DNA of 64,000 nucleotides from CAISCU01 sp051861545 (GTDB lineage Bacteria > Bacteroidota > Bacteroidia > UKL13-3), in the NCBI GenBank assembly GCA_051861545.1, contig JBIMKP010000008.1:55938-119937 (forward strand), written 5' to 3'. The position numbers were made by a program, and so were the translations under genes. Shown piece by piece: positions 42,779-52,902 of the stretch (the stretch's first letter is position 1; each line of letters opens with the position of its first letter). The notes below the pieces were generated by a model. The model searched no databases. It saw only the letters and a list, made by a program, of their open reading frames with translations, and had not been told where the DNA came from.

Positions 42779-44251
42779 TTAAAATTTCCCGAAACACTTT
42801 TCTACCTGTGCTTCTTCGAAACTTCCATTCACTTCATTTTTGTATTTCAAATTCATATGGCTTAAATCAACTTCATAGTCGCTAGACCATTCTTTGAAAT
42901 TGGCAGCAAGTTCCGTAACCGCTTTTCCTATAAAATGTAATTCTTCATCTGTCATAATTGGATGAATTGAAAGCCTTATCCAACCTGGTTTTTGAGAGTA
43001 ATCTCCTTGGTCAATTAAACTTGTAATTTTGTTTGAGAACTGTTGGTCAACATGCAAAAGATAGTGACCATAAGTTCCGGCACATGAGCAGCCGCCTCTG
43101 GTTTGAATTCCAAATCTGTCATTTAACATTTTAACGGCCAAATTGAAATGAAGTCCATCTATATAAAACGAAATGATTCCTAAACGATGTTTATGTTGTG
43201 CTGCCAAAATATTTAGGTTTGGAATAGCTTCAAAATACTTCCATAAAATTGCAAGCTGCTCTTCTTCTCTTTTTTGGATATTTTCAGTTCCCATTTGTTC
43301 TTTTAAAACAATGGCCATGGCTGTTCTCATGGTTTGTAAAAATCCAGGAGTTCCTCCATCTTCCCTAGCTTCAATATCTTCTATGTATTTATGTCCACCC
43401 CAAGGATTTGTCCACTCAACAGTGCCACCTCCTGGCGTATCAGGAATTTCATTTTTATATAAAGCACTGTTAAAAATCAATATTCCAGCAGAACCGGGAC
43501 CACCTAAAAACTTATGTGGTGAAAAGTAAATGGCATCCAGATAAGCATCTTTATCTTGTGGATGCATATTGATATTTACATAAGGAGCAGAACAGGCAAA
43601 ATCAGCAAAACAATAACCACCTGCAGCATGAATAATCTTTGCAATTTCATGATAAGGAGTTATAATTCCAGTAACATTAGAACATGAAGTTACCGCTGCA
43701 ATCTTCATTTTCCTATTTGGATATTTGTTTATAGCAATACTGAAATTTTCAGGGCTTACAAGTCCATTTGAATCTGGCTCAACAATTACAACATCAGCAA
43801 GAGTTTCCAGCCATGAAGTTTGATTAGAATGATGTTCCATATGTGTAATGAAAACAACTGCTCTATCTTCCTCTTTTAGCTGGATTTTATCTCTATGTGA
43901 TTCATGTACTTTTAAACCCAAAATTCTCTGGAATTTATTAACAACACCAGTCATTCCGGAATTTGATGATATCAAAATATCATTTGGACCAGCATTTACA
44001 TGTTTTTTGATAATTTTTTGTGCTTCATGGTAAGCGTATGTCATGGTTTTACCAGAAGTATTTGTATCGGTATGAGTATTGGCAACAAATGGCAAAACCT
44101 CTTTTATAAAACGCTCTTCAATAGGCAAATAATTCCTTCCACTTGCTGTCCAATCCGAATAAATCATTTGTTTTAATTCTCCATTGGGAGTTTTAATCTG
44201 TTGGTTTATTCCTATGATATTGTTTCTAAATTGGGTAAAGTAATTATTCAT
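42779..44251 (-). CDS. Class V aminotransferase (cysteine desulfurase/selenocysteine lyase-like)
   Basis: 490 residues from ATG at 44251; a frame seven codons longer would need TTG. PLP-binding Lys247 in YFSPHKFLGG; family features THMEHHSNQTSW near 135-146, TSCSNVTGIITP near 188, ADFACSAPYVNI near 216. RGGCSCAGTYGHYLL near 388 carries two Cys where cysteine desulfurases have their persulfide Cys, but the spacing is not that of SufS or IscS and no suf/isc genes adjoin. It resembles a group of long class V aminotransferases that use an aromatic or sulfur amino acid; exact reaction unknown. Preceded on the same strand by the AsmA-like gene. Confidence 0.8.
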   Translation of the reverse strand: MNNYFTQFRNNIIGINQQIKTPNGELKQMIYSDWTASGRNYLPIEERFIKEVLPFVANTHTDTNTSGKTMTYAYHEAQKIIKKHVNAGPNDILISSNSGMTGVVNKFQRILGLKVHESHRDKIQLKEEDRAVVFITHMEHHSNQTSWLETLADVVIVEPDSNGLVSPENFSIAINKYPNRKMKIAAVTSCSNVTGIITPYHEIAKIIHAAGGYCFADFACSAPYVNINMHPQDKDAYLDAIYFSPHKFLGGPGSAGILIFNSALYKNEIPDTPGGGTVEWTNPWGGHKYIEDIEAREDGGTPGFLQTMRTAMAIVLKEQMGTENIQKREEEQLAILWKYFEAIPNLNILAAQHKHRLGIISFYIDGLHFNLAVKMLNDRFGIQTRGGCSCAGTYGHYLLHVDQQFSNKITSLIDQGDYSQKPGWIRLSIHPIMTDEELHFIGKAVTELAANFKEWSSDYEVDLSHMNLKYKNEVNGSFEEAQVEKCFGKF

Positions 44252-44291
44252 ATGGTTTGGTTTGGTATTCAAGTCTCAACAATTTTCAATG

Positions 44292-44328
44292 CAAAAAAAA
44301 CAAAAGGCTGCCCTTATAAGAGCAGCCT
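44292..44328 (-). terminator. Terminator after the AsmA-like gene
   Basis: AGGCTGC (44305-44311) and GCAGCCT (44322-44328) with an A run at 44293-44304; on the minus strand this reads as a stem followed by a T tract, 17 bp past the AsmA-like stop. Confidence 0.88.
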
Positions 44329-44344
44329 ACTGATTCTGTGTAAA

Positions 44345-47023
44345 TTAAAATATGCCCTTAAGTTTCTTTTTGGCTTCTTCTTTTGCCTTATTTTTCAATT
44401 TTTCAGATTCCGCTTTGGCCTTTTCTTCAGCTTCTTTTTTCAATCTTTCTTTTTCAGCTTGAACTTTTGCTTCAGTTTCTTTTTTGATTCTTTCTGCTTC
44501 TGCTTTTGCTTCATTTATTTTTTTATCAGCTTCTGCTTTTGCCTGAGCTTCTAATTCTTTCTTTTTATTAAGTAACTCATCCTTTACTTGATTTCCTAAT
44601 GAGTTGACTTGTTGTTTTGCTAAATCAGCCAAGTTGGTTGTAATTGTTGGCGCTAAAAATGTACCACCGAATTTAATTTCAACTGGTAATTCTTGATTAA
44701 GTTGAATATTAGAACCTGCTTGGCCATTCAATTTTGTTAAAGCAGCATCCATAGCAGAATTGGCAGCACCTAAATCTTTTCTTGGAATACTTACATTTCC
44801 AGTATAATCAATGGTTTGATCTAAACCAGTACTACCCTTCATAATCATTTTTCTTGAACCAACTTTTACATCAAAATCTTTGGTATAAACCCTGCCATCT
44901 TTTACTTCATAAGCAATTTTTGCTTTCTCTAAACTGAACTCTTTGTATTCAGGTTTTTGAAGCAAATCAGCCAATTTTTGTAAGGATTGATTCGAACTCA
45001 ACTTAGCAGTAGGAATACTTAAAATACCATTTGCAGTAACAGCTTGCATTATAGGCTGCATATTTGATGAAAGTGGAGAAGTAAAATGTAAATTGGTGCT
45101 AAACAAACCTGCGATACTTTCGGCAGCTGGAGCTAGTTTTTTAACGGTATTAAATGTTTTAAATGCTTTTTGAATATCTAAATCAATTATACTAAAATCC
45201 ATCTCAACATTTGGCTTTTTAGGATTTAAAGTTTCATAAAAACCATCCATTTTCATTGTTGAACCAAGCATATTCAGCATCACTTGTTTGAAACTCAATT
45301 TTGAATTTGCAACCAAAACTGTTCCTTTAAAATTGGTGATATCCATATTCGTATACAACAATTGCTTGATATTTGAATTCAAGGTAAAGTCGATATTTGA
45401 TGGAATCTCGACAACAGTCATGGCAGCTGTATCTTCAGGATTTGCAGCGGCAGTAGTATCTGAACTTAAGAATTTGTTTGCATCCAATAAATTACTACTA
45501 AAATTTAAGTTTCCTTTTAAAGTTCCATCACCTAAATAATAAGCAAAGAAGTTTTGCAAATCACCATTCATGTGGAAATCTGAATTTCCTAAAGCTGCAT
45601 CAAATGAAGTTAATTTCACAATTGAAGGAGTGAATTCTAAACCAGCTGAACTTAAGTCGAAAGGAGCAGGTAAATCTTTTGTTTCAACATGAATTGAATT
45701 GGCTTTGATACTTCCTGCTGCATAAAACTGATCGAATGCTTGTTTTTCAATAGCACTCATTTTCCCTTTTGCCTGCATATCGGCTTCAATTAAACCAGCT
45801 AATTTTATTCCTTCTAAAGGAACAATTTTCATGATATTACCCAAATTCAATTTACCTTTTAAAGCAGCATCTAAATCAGGGTCACTAATTGGTGTTTTTA
45901 AAATCAATTTCGCATCAAAAGGATCTTTTTCGATTTCGATATGTAAATTATTTAATTGTACTAAAGTATTATCCGGCACACCATTAGGATTTGAAATAGC
46001 TAAATCCATTTGCACATTTTCAACTGGTGCTGGCAAAGCTGGATATTTAAACCAACCATCTTGCACACCAACATTTAATCCAAAACCAGGCATTTGAGTA
46101 TCATTAAACACACCCTTCACAAAACCCGATAATGAGAGTTTTCCTTTTGATTGTAAATCGGCAAAAGAACCAGCGTAAATAGCAGGAATTAACGACAAGA
46201 ACTGTTTAAACTCGTTCTTTTTAACACCGTATTTGATATCCATAATCATATCGGTATCGGTCATTTGAAATTTACCATCAAATCCAATTTCAAGTGCATT
46301 TAAAGTGCAGGTATTTTCTTTGAATACAAATGAAAAGTCGTTCATATTTGCATCAATATCAGCATTAGCGGTAGTATAAACCTTGCTTAAATAGTTGATT
46401 CCATCCATTCCAGCAGTAAGTTCTTTTATCTTTAGGTCGTTTTTTAAGACGAATAATTTTTCTGTAAAATCACCTTCAAGAATATAATCCATACCGTTTA
46501 GTTCACTAAAGATTTTTCCATCTCTATCATCATAAACAATGTGAGCATTTTTCAATTCAAGCTTTTTCAATTGAATATGAAATGGAGAGCTTGCTGTATC
46601 CTCTGTTGTTGTTGCTGCAGTATCAGGCAAAGCTATATCCCAATTGGCTTTTCCTCCTGGAAGGATAATTGCATGAACTTTAGCATTATCTAAAAAAATC
46701 TTCCTGATACCAACAGGTTCACCTTTAATGATGCTCATCAAATCTAAATTTGCTGTAAATTCTTTGGCAGCAAACAAAGTATCACCTTCAAATTCATTTA
46801 TTCCAGCAACCACAATATCTTTCACACCTAAACTTAAATTAGGGAAACTGCTTATTAAACCTAAACTGATATCATCATTAAATGAGATTTTCGCCTGTAC
46901 ATTTTTATTGGCTTGTTCTTTAATAATACCTACAATTTTCCCTTTGAAAACAATAGGAATTAAAAACAAACTCAATAAAATTAAAACTAAAACAATCCCA
47001 AAAATCTTTGCTATTTTTTTCAT
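44345..47023 (-). CDS. AsmA-family envelope protein with charged C-terminal coiled coil
   Basis: 892 residues. One N-terminal membrane helix (about 5-27) and then a long beta-rich periplasmic part, as in AsmA/TamB-like bridge proteins that carry lipid between membranes: NVQAKISFNDDISLGLISSFP near 41-61 and AKLSSNQSLQKLADLLQKPEYKEF-type region near 675-695 (AsmA C-terminal domain). The last 90 residues are an unbroken Ala/Lys/Glu helix (from about 805) that probably forms a coiled coil. The coiled coil is not typical of AsmA. Single gene with its own terminator. Confidence 0.85.
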   Translation of the reverse strand: MKKIAKIFGIVLVLILLSLFLIPIVFKGKIVGIIKEQANKNVQAKISFNDDISLGLISSFPNLSLGVKDIVVAGINEFEGDTLFAAKEFTANLDLMSIIKGEPVGIRKIFLDNAKVHAIILPGGKANWDIALPDTAATTTEDTASSPFHIQLKKLELKNAHIVYDDRDGKIFSELNGMDYILEGDFTEKLFVLKNDLKIKELTAGMDGINYLSKVYTTANADIDANMNDFSFVFKENTCTLNALEIGFDGKFQMTDTDMIMDIKYGVKKNEFKQFLSLIPAIYAGSFADLQSKGKLSLSGFVKGVFNDTQMPGFGLNVGVQDGWFKYPALPAPVENVQMDLAISNPNGVPDNTLVQLNNLHIEIEKDPFDAKLILKTPISDPDLDAALKGKLNLGNIMKIVPLEGIKLAGLIEADMQAKGKMSAIEKQAFDQFYAAGSIKANSIHVETKDLPAPFDLSSAGLEFTPSIVKLTSFDAALGNSDFHMNGDLQNFFAYYLGDGTLKGNLNFSSNLLDANKFLSSDTTAAANPEDTAAMTVVEIPSNIDFTLNSNIKQLLYTNMDITNFKGTVLVANSKLSFKQVMLNMLGSTMKMDGFYETLNPKKPNVEMDFSIIDLDIQKAFKTFNTVKKLAPAAESIAGLFSTNLHFTSPLSSNMQPIMQAVTANGILSIPTAKLSSNQSLQKLADLLQKPEYKEFSLEKAKIAYEVKDGRVYTKDFDVKVGSRKMIMKGSTGLDQTIDYTGNVSIPRKDLGAANSAMDAALTKLNGQAGSNIQLNQELPVEIKFGGTFLAPTITTNLADLAKQQVNSLGNQVKDELLNKKKELEAQAKAEADKKINEAKAEAERIKKETEAKVQAEKERLKKEAEEKAKAESEKLKNKAKEEAKKKLKGIF

Positions 47024-47153
47024 AATCTAATCATTCTTAAACAAACAGAACACAATTAAGGCTCAAATATTGTGCCGCGAAAATAAGACTTGTCAGGCAA
47101 ATTTGTAGCTGATTAAAAACTTACATTATAAAAAGTTCAAATAGCTAATCTTT

Positions 47154-49526
47154 CTAAAATTCGAATTTGAGTCCTCCAGTAGGGAAAATTGCCAAGCCAT
47201 CGTAAAAGGTTTTACCAAACAAATAATTGAAATTTTCATTATTGGCAATTTGTCGGTTTAACACATTAACCACATCAAAAAACGATGTAAATTTAATGCG
47301 GTTGAATCTAAACATATAATTAACTCTCAAATCAAGACTTGAAAAAAACGGCAATCTTTCTTGGTTTCTACCAATTAATTCCATGCCATACCTAAAATTA
47401 TTTGTATTATTCAAAACATTTGAATGAATTATATAAGCATCAGTAGGTCTTCCACTTGCAATTCTATATTTACCTGAAAACGAAATCTTCGAATTTAATG
47501 AGTAACTCAGCATAGTATTTAATTGATGGGGCTGACTAAAAGTAAAAGGATAATTCCCAAGACCATCATTGTTGTTTCTTGTCATGTTCATATAAGAATA
47601 ACTTATTATTCCATGCCACTTCTTGTTTAATCTTTTGTTTAGGCTGATGTCAAATCCGTTTCCAAATCCTGTTCCATTATTGTTTCTAAATACACTTCCT
47701 GAAATTGGCGTAACAACCATATTATCGAAATTCTTAGACCAAACTTCTACCATTAATTTTACATCGTGGTACAAATAAGCTTTATATGAAGCTATAAACT
47801 GAACAACTTTCTCCATCTTTAATTTTGTTGAATTTGGAAGGTCAGCAATATCTGACAAAACTGGATCTTGGTAATAAATGCCTGTACCAAAACTCAAACT
47901 ATGATTGGCATTTAAATGATAAGTTATAGTAGCTCTCGGGGCAAAAACAATTTCTTCTGTAAATCCATTATAATCGAATCTTAGTCCTGTTTGAACTGAA
48001 ATTCTATTAGTAGCTTCAATAAAATAGGTAACAAAAGCAGATGCATTTGAAGCAGATTTTACGCCATTACTATTTACTAAATCAGGGGTAATTACCTGGT
48101 AATTAAGCAATGGATTAGGCAATTCATTCCTTCTGAAAATAAAGTTTGTATCATTTACTAATAATCTTCTATCGTTCGATAATAGAACAATATCCGCTTC
48201 AATCCCAAATAATAACCTATCGTTTTTTAATATTGATGTTTCAACAAAACTCCTGAAACCTCTTTTACTTTCCCTGTAATTTTGGGTTTGAATACTATTG
48301 TCATAATTGAAAACCTTGCTAATTAATTCCCCATTTGAATCTGCTACAAGATAAGCTTTGCCAACATTTACATCAGAAGAATAACTTGAAAAATAAACAA
48401 TATTCTTCCATATACTTTGTTTACCAATAACTGATCTCAGGTTAACCGATGATACAATTTTGTTTCGTTTAAAATCAGGTAAATAAAGCAAATTGAGTTC
48501 TTTGTCTTCATAAACATTATCAATATCTCTTACAAAACGCTCAGGACAAACCATCAGCAAAAAATTGAGCTTATTTTTCTTATTGATTTCGGTTGTTGAT
48601 TTTATAATCAAATCACCATAACTAGGTAAACCAAGGCTTTTGAGTCCAACTACATGTACTAAAGGATAAAAATTCTGGTAACGAGCTGAAACAAAAAGTG
48701 AAGATTTTTTATTGAAATAACTTGGACCATCATAATTCAAATTCACCCCTAATAAATCAACTTGACCATCAAAAACAGGACTAGTTGTATTACCTTCCTT
48801 GATACTCAAACCCAGATAGGAAGCACTTCTTCTGCCGTATTCAGCGCCAAAAGCAGCACCTTGAAAAACTGCATTATCAATAACTCTAGGAGCAAAAATA
48901 CTAAACCTTCCACCATTGGGGTCATTAAAAAAACTATTCCCTTCTAGATGTCCAACTTCTGTGAGAGGTACATCATCAACCATATAAACATTATCTCTTA
49001 CACCTTGACCTCTTACAGCAATTGCAGAATATATTCCACCACTGCTAGTAACACCTGGCAACATACCAATTGCTCTAAAAATATCACCTTGGGCACCTGG
49101 GTTTAAGGAAATTTCATCTCTACTAAAACTAAAAGTTGAAATAGCTTTGGTTTTTGTATTTTCAAATCGAAACACATTAATATTTACCTCATTTAAAGCT
49201 TTTATATCTTGTTCAAGTTCAATAATTGTATTGATTGTTTTATTTTTTAATACACTTTGATTTGGAAGAATAAATGGAAGGTAACCAACATATGAAATTT
49301 TTAAGGTATAAGTTCCAACAAGCAGGTTATCAAGAATAAAATTACCATTAACATCACTAGTAACTCCTTTATTGGTTTCTACAACTTGAACAACAGCACC
49401 AATAATAGGCTCCTTCGATTTTTGGTCGATAATAGAACCGCTTAGCTTGCCAGTATCTGCATTTTGTGCAAATAAGTGACTAAATAAAAAAACGAAAAGA
49501 ATAGTTAAGTACTGCTGTTTCATCAT
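47154..49526 (-). CDS. TonB-dependent outer-membrane receptor
   Basis: 790 residues from the double ATG at 49526/49523. Signal peptide ends near LFAQ. Domains: carboxypeptidase-regulatory-like (about 25-110, GKLSGSIIDQKSKEPIIGAVVQV), plug (about 135-240, SPGAQGDIFRAIGMLPGV then GVRDNVYMVDDVPLTEV), then a 22-strand beta barrel ending in LKFEF. It imports a ligand across the outer membrane with TonB energy. No SusD partner, binding lipoprotein or regulator is adjacent, so the ligand cannot be inferred. The plug sequence YMVDDVPLTEVGHLEG is of the type in Bacteroidota receptors for non-glycan ligands. Confidence 0.9.
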   Translation of the reverse strand: MMKQQYLTILFVFLFSHLFAQNADTGKLSGSIIDQKSKEPIIGAVVQVVETNKGVTSDVNGNFILDNLLVGTYTLKISYVGYLPFILPNQSVLKNKTINTIIELEQDIKALNEVNINVFRFENTKTKAISTFSFSRDEISLNPGAQGDIFRAIGMLPGVTSSGGIYSAIAVRGQGVRDNVYMVDDVPLTEVGHLEGNSFFNDPNGGRFSIFAPRVIDNAVFQGAAFGAEYGRRSASYLGLSIKEGNTTSPVFDGQVDLLGVNLNYDGPSYFNKKSSLFVSARYQNFYPLVHVVGLKSLGLPSYGDLIIKSTTEINKKNKLNFLLMVCPERFVRDIDNVYEDKELNLLYLPDFKRNKIVSSVNLRSVIGKQSIWKNIVYFSSYSSDVNVGKAYLVADSNGELISKVFNYDNSIQTQNYRESKRGFRSFVETSILKNDRLLFGIEADIVLLSNDRRLLVNDTNFIFRRNELPNPLLNYQVITPDLVNSNGVKSASNASAFVTYFIEATNRISVQTGLRFDYNGFTEEIVFAPRATITYHLNANHSLSFGTGIYYQDPVLSDIADLPNSTKLKMEKVVQFIASYKAYLYHDVKLMVEVWSKNFDNMVVTPISGSVFRNNNGTGFGNGFDISLNKRLNKKWHGIISYSYMNMTRNNNDGLGNYPFTFSQPHQLNTMLSYSLNSKISFSGKYRIASGRPTDAYIIHSNVLNNTNNFRYGMELIGRNQERLPFFSSLDLRVNYMFRFNRIKFTSFFDVVNVLNRQIANNENFNYLFGKTFYDGLAIFPTGGLKFEF

Positions 49527-49674
49527 TTGTAAAATCAAATATAGAAACTTGCAATTTCATTTAAAACAATTCAAAAAAAGTAGACAAATGTCGACAAAAA
49601 ATAAAATCGGATTTTATTACTAAGTAAGAAACATTAGATATACTTGATTAGGAAAATTGAAAATCGTTAAGACT

Positions 49675-50760
49675 TTATTTCCCTGGAATGTTAACTTCAA
49701 AAAGGGAACCTTCACCTAAAACAGAATGAAGTTTAATTGTACCATCTAATTTATCGAGTGCATGTTTGGTATTATACAAACCAATACCAGAACCTAAACC
49801 TTGAGAGCTTGCTCTAAAAAACATATCAAAAACTTTATCTTGGTATTCAGCTTCAATACCAATTCCATTGTCTTCAACTCGAATAGTTGCCATATTATTT
49901 CTAATATCAGCGCTTAGTTTTACAAACCTATCAATACCATTTTCTTTTTGGTATTTAATGGCATTAGATAATAAGTTTTGAAGAACAACCATAATTACCA
50001 TTGGGTCTGAGATGAATTCTCCGCTTTGTTCAACTTTTACATCCAATTTAATTCTTTGAGTAAGCGTATCAGCCACGTACATCGCACTTAAATCATCCAT
50101 TATTTTTTGGAAACGAATTGGCCTAAGAGTTAATTCTCCTCTTTTAACTCGATAGTATTCCAATAAATTTTTAATGAATTCATCGAGTTTCCCGACATTC
50201 TTTTGAACATAATAGATAAGGGTATGAATTTCTTTTAGGTTTTGTTCTTTTTCGATGAGTTGAGCAATAGCTAAAATACCCATCAAAGGCGAACGTAAAT
50301 CGTGGGAAACAGAATAAACAAAACGATCTAAATCTTTATATGCAGCAATAAGTTCTTTATGTTTATCAGCTAAGATGTTTCTTGTTAAATAGAATTTATA
50401 TCCTTCTTCAATGGCAGTTTTAATATCTGCTTCTTGCCAAGGTTTTTTAATGTATCTAAAAATATGTCCTTTGTTTACGGCATCAATTAAAGATTCAATA
50501 TCAGAATACGCAGTAAGTAACATTCGAACTGGTTCAGGATAATTTACTCTGATTTTTTCAAACATTTCAACCCCAGTCATAAAAGGCATTCTAAAATCAG
50601 AAAGTATTATTTGAAACTCTTCTTCTTCTAATATCTTAAAAGCTTCTTCTGGTGAATTAGCGAGTTTAATATTAAAATCGAATCGGAATGAGGCTTTAAA
50701 AGCTAATAAATTATTCTCCTCATCATCAACATACAATACTTTTATTTTTTCAGATTTCAT
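49675..50760 (-). CDS. Receiver-histidine kinase hybrid (receiver first)
   Basis: 361 residues, no membrane segment. Receiver domain 1-122 (LYVDDEENNLLAFKASFR, phospho-acceptor Asp55 in LSDFRMP, conserved Lys in RYIKKPW), short linker, HisKA with His153 in VSHDLRSPL, HATPase from about 250 with N box LLSNAIKYQ and G1/G2 DNGIGI and GSGIGLYN. The domain order is inverted relative to most hybrids, so it probably takes phosphate at Asp55 to adjust its own kinase. It is 6 bp after the 7TM kinase gene and its receiver is very like the stand-alone receiver across the divergent promoter (56 kb), so the three proteins likely form one relay. Confidence 0.9.
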   Translation of the reverse strand: MKSEKIKVLYVDDEENNLLAFKASFRFDFNIKLANSPEEAFKILEEEEFQIILSDFRMPFMTGVEMFEKIRVNYPEPVRMLLTAYSDIESLIDAVNKGHIFRYIKKPWQEADIKTAIEEGYKFYLTRNILADKHKELIAAYKDLDRFVYSVSHDLRSPLMGILAIAQLIEKEQNLKEIHTLIYYVQKNVGKLDEFIKNLLEYYRVKRGELTLRPIRFQKIMDDLSAMYVADTLTQRIKLDVKVEQSGEFISDPMVIMVVLQNLLSNAIKYQKENGIDRFVKLSADIRNNMATIRVEDNGIGIEAEYQDKVFDMFFRASSQGLGSGIGLYNTKHALDKLDGTIKLHSVLGEGSLFEVNIPGK

Positions 50761-50766
50761 TTTACT

Positions 50767-52902
50767 TTAGATTTTATGATGAACGGGTAATTTTATTTCA
50801 AAACGGGCCCCTTCATTAACTTTCGAATATACACTTAACTTTCCTTCATGCTTTAATACCGTTTGATAAACAATAGACAAACCCAATCCTGTTCCTTCAC
50901 CAACTGGTTTAGTCGTAAAAAACGGATCAAATAATTTACTTTGAATATCATCAGGTATTCCAATTCCATTGTCCTCAAAGTAAATAAAAAATTCGTCCCT
51001 TTCCTGCCTAGTGCTTATACTAATTTTTCCACCAAGCTCAGAACCGAATTTAGATTTAATTGCATAAATTGAATTTGATATAAAATTCAGAAAAACCTGA
51101 TTTAATTTTCCTGGATAACAATCAATAATAGTTTCTTTCGCAAAATCTCTAACTACCTCAATTTTACCCATTTGATTATTCAAAATAATTAATGTCGATT
51201 CAATTCCTTCAACAATATCTGCTTTTTTCATTACATCTTCATCAGTTCTAGAGAAAATTTTCAAACCTCTAACAATTTCTGCGGTTCGGTTTGCACCTTC
51301 ATCTATTCCTTTTAATAAATGTTGAATTTCGACTAAAAGGTAATCAAAATCTAGCTCAGATTTCAATTCTTCTATTTTTTTAAGGTTTTCCTTAAAATCT
51401 GGATTAGTCTTTGCCAATTCTTCAACTTCATGGTATAAATCGAGAATCATTTTCACATCTCGTTTTAATGGGTTGATATTTGAAGTAACAAAATTGATTG
51501 GGTTATTTATTTCATGAGCAATACCAGCTGTTAATTGTCCTAATGAAGCCATTTTCTCTTGATCAACTAGCTGACTTTGTGCGTCTTTTAAATCGTTTAA
51601 AGTATGGTTTAATTGCAAATTACTTTCTGTGAGTTCAATGGTTCTATCTGTTACCATTTTTTCCAAAATAATATTCTGTTCACGAATAATTCTTTGGTTT
51701 TCTAATGCCGCTTGGTAAGCCTCTTCTTCTTTTTCCCTTTTTTGTTTTTGAAGGGTATTAATTCTATCAGCCAAAGCAAAAGAAAGCAGAATAATTTCAG
51801 AAGCGGCGCCTGCTGGCATTCCAAAACTGGTGAATGTATTAAATGGAAGTATGTTTAAATTTCGTAATACAAACGATAAAATACCAACAATAAAAAGTGT
51901 CCAAGCAATCATAAAAAATCCTGCCGAACGCTGACCTTTTCTATAGATGATAATTGTTGTATAATAAACAAATACTGCTCCTATGGCTCCCATTAAATCC
52001 ATCAAAACTGAACTCGTATGGTAAAATCCAAAAAGTCTGAAAATACCTGCTGCTAAATATCCAATTAAAACACCCAATATTCCTTTATCCTGAATTGGAG
52101 TATAAATATGAGTTTGCATAAAATTACGCAAAAACAAGACTGCAAATACTCCAGACATTGCTGGAAGGAAAACGATGGTGTACTTGTATATATCTCCTTG
52201 GTTTGGAAATAAAAACTGATGTGTATGTCCGCTTAATGTTATTTGAGAAATGCCTATAAAAAAAATATAAATTACATAATACAAATAACTTCTATCTCTG
52301 GTTATTGTATAAATGAATAAGTTATAAAATAACATTACCATTACAATACCCAAAAAAATTCCATAGATTATATCTCTTGTATTGGAATAACTTCTGACAT
52401 TCGAAATTTTATCAATCTGAACTGGTAGAATCATTTGCTCAGTACTTCTGAATCTCATAACCATTTTTTTTACTTCACCTTTTTGTAATTGAAAAGGCAA
52501 AATAATCATAACAGAAGGATAGGGTCTATTTTCGAAATTATCGAGGATATTACATTTAATTTCAGTTATTGTTCCATCTAAATTTAAAGTAAACAATGAA
52601 ATAGAATCGAGTAAAGGATGATCGATTCTGATACACAAGTTGCTATCAGCCTGCAAATTGCTAAGTTCAAAGTAGGTCCAAATTACCTCATCGGTATGGT
52701 CTAAATTTAATTGTCCTTGTTGAAACTTAAAAGCTGCAGGATTTTGAAAAATATCTTTGGCTTGGATTTTATTTTCAGCATCCTTTACTATGCCAATATT
52801 ATCAATAATTAATAATTTTTCACCCTTAAAATCAATTCTAGAGTCAAACGAAAATCCCAAAAAAGGATTCAATAAAAGAAGTAAAAACAGATAATTACGC
52901 AA
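50767..52902 (-). CDS. 7TMR-DISM histidine kinase (TTG start)
   Basis: 711 residues from TTG at 52902; the N-terminal signal fits and no ATG is near. Extracellular 7TMR-DISMED2-type beta domain (about 30-165), seven membrane helices (about 175-385), coiled coil (385-445), HisKA with His463 in LTAGIAHEINNP, and HATPase with FLNFISNSIYAIK, DNGIGIP and GEGTGLGLSI. DISM receptors bind small ligands outside the cell, often sugars or carboxylic compounds, but the ligand is rarely known. It overlaps the GNAT gene by 8 bp and is followed by the receiver-kinase hybrid, so it is the sensor of this operon. Confidence 0.9.
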   Translation of the reverse strand: MRNYLFLLLLLNPFLGFSFDSRIDFKGEKLLIIDNIGIVKDAENKIQAKDIFQNPAAFKFQQGQLNLDHTDEVIWTYFELSNLQADSNLCIRIDHPLLDSISLFTLNLDGTITEIKCNILDNFENRPYPSVMIILPFQLQKGEVKKMVMRFRSTEQMILPVQIDKISNVRSYSNTRDIIYGIFLGIVMVMLFYNLFIYTITRDRSYLYYVIYIFFIGISQITLSGHTHQFLFPNQGDIYKYTIVFLPAMSGVFAVLFLRNFMQTHIYTPIQDKGILGVLIGYLAAGIFRLFGFYHTSSVLMDLMGAIGAVFVYYTTIIIYRKGQRSAGFFMIAWTLFIVGILSFVLRNLNILPFNTFTSFGMPAGAASEIILLSFALADRINTLQKQKREKEEEAYQAALENQRIIREQNIILEKMVTDRTIELTESNLQLNHTLNDLKDAQSQLVDQEKMASLGQLTAGIAHEINNPINFVTSNINPLKRDVKMILDLYHEVEELAKTNPDFKENLKKIEELKSELDFDYLLVEIQHLLKGIDEGANRTAEIVRGLKIFSRTDEDVMKKADIVEGIESTLIILNNQMGKIEVVRDFAKETIIDCYPGKLNQVFLNFISNSIYAIKSKFGSELGGKISISTRQERDEFFIYFEDNGIGIPDDIQSKLFDPFFTTKPVGEGTGLGLSIVYQTVLKHEGKLSVYSKVNEGARFEIKLPVHHKI

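Noticed and set aside
42779..44251. Class V enzyme as SufS or IscS
   Set aside because: The Cys spacing and length (490) differ from both and no suf or isc genes are nearby; kept as a general class V aminotransferase.
44201..44554. 117-codon Phe-rich plus-strand frame
   Set aside because: It is the mirror of the Lys/Glu-rich coiled coil of the AsmA-like protein and crosses its terminator.
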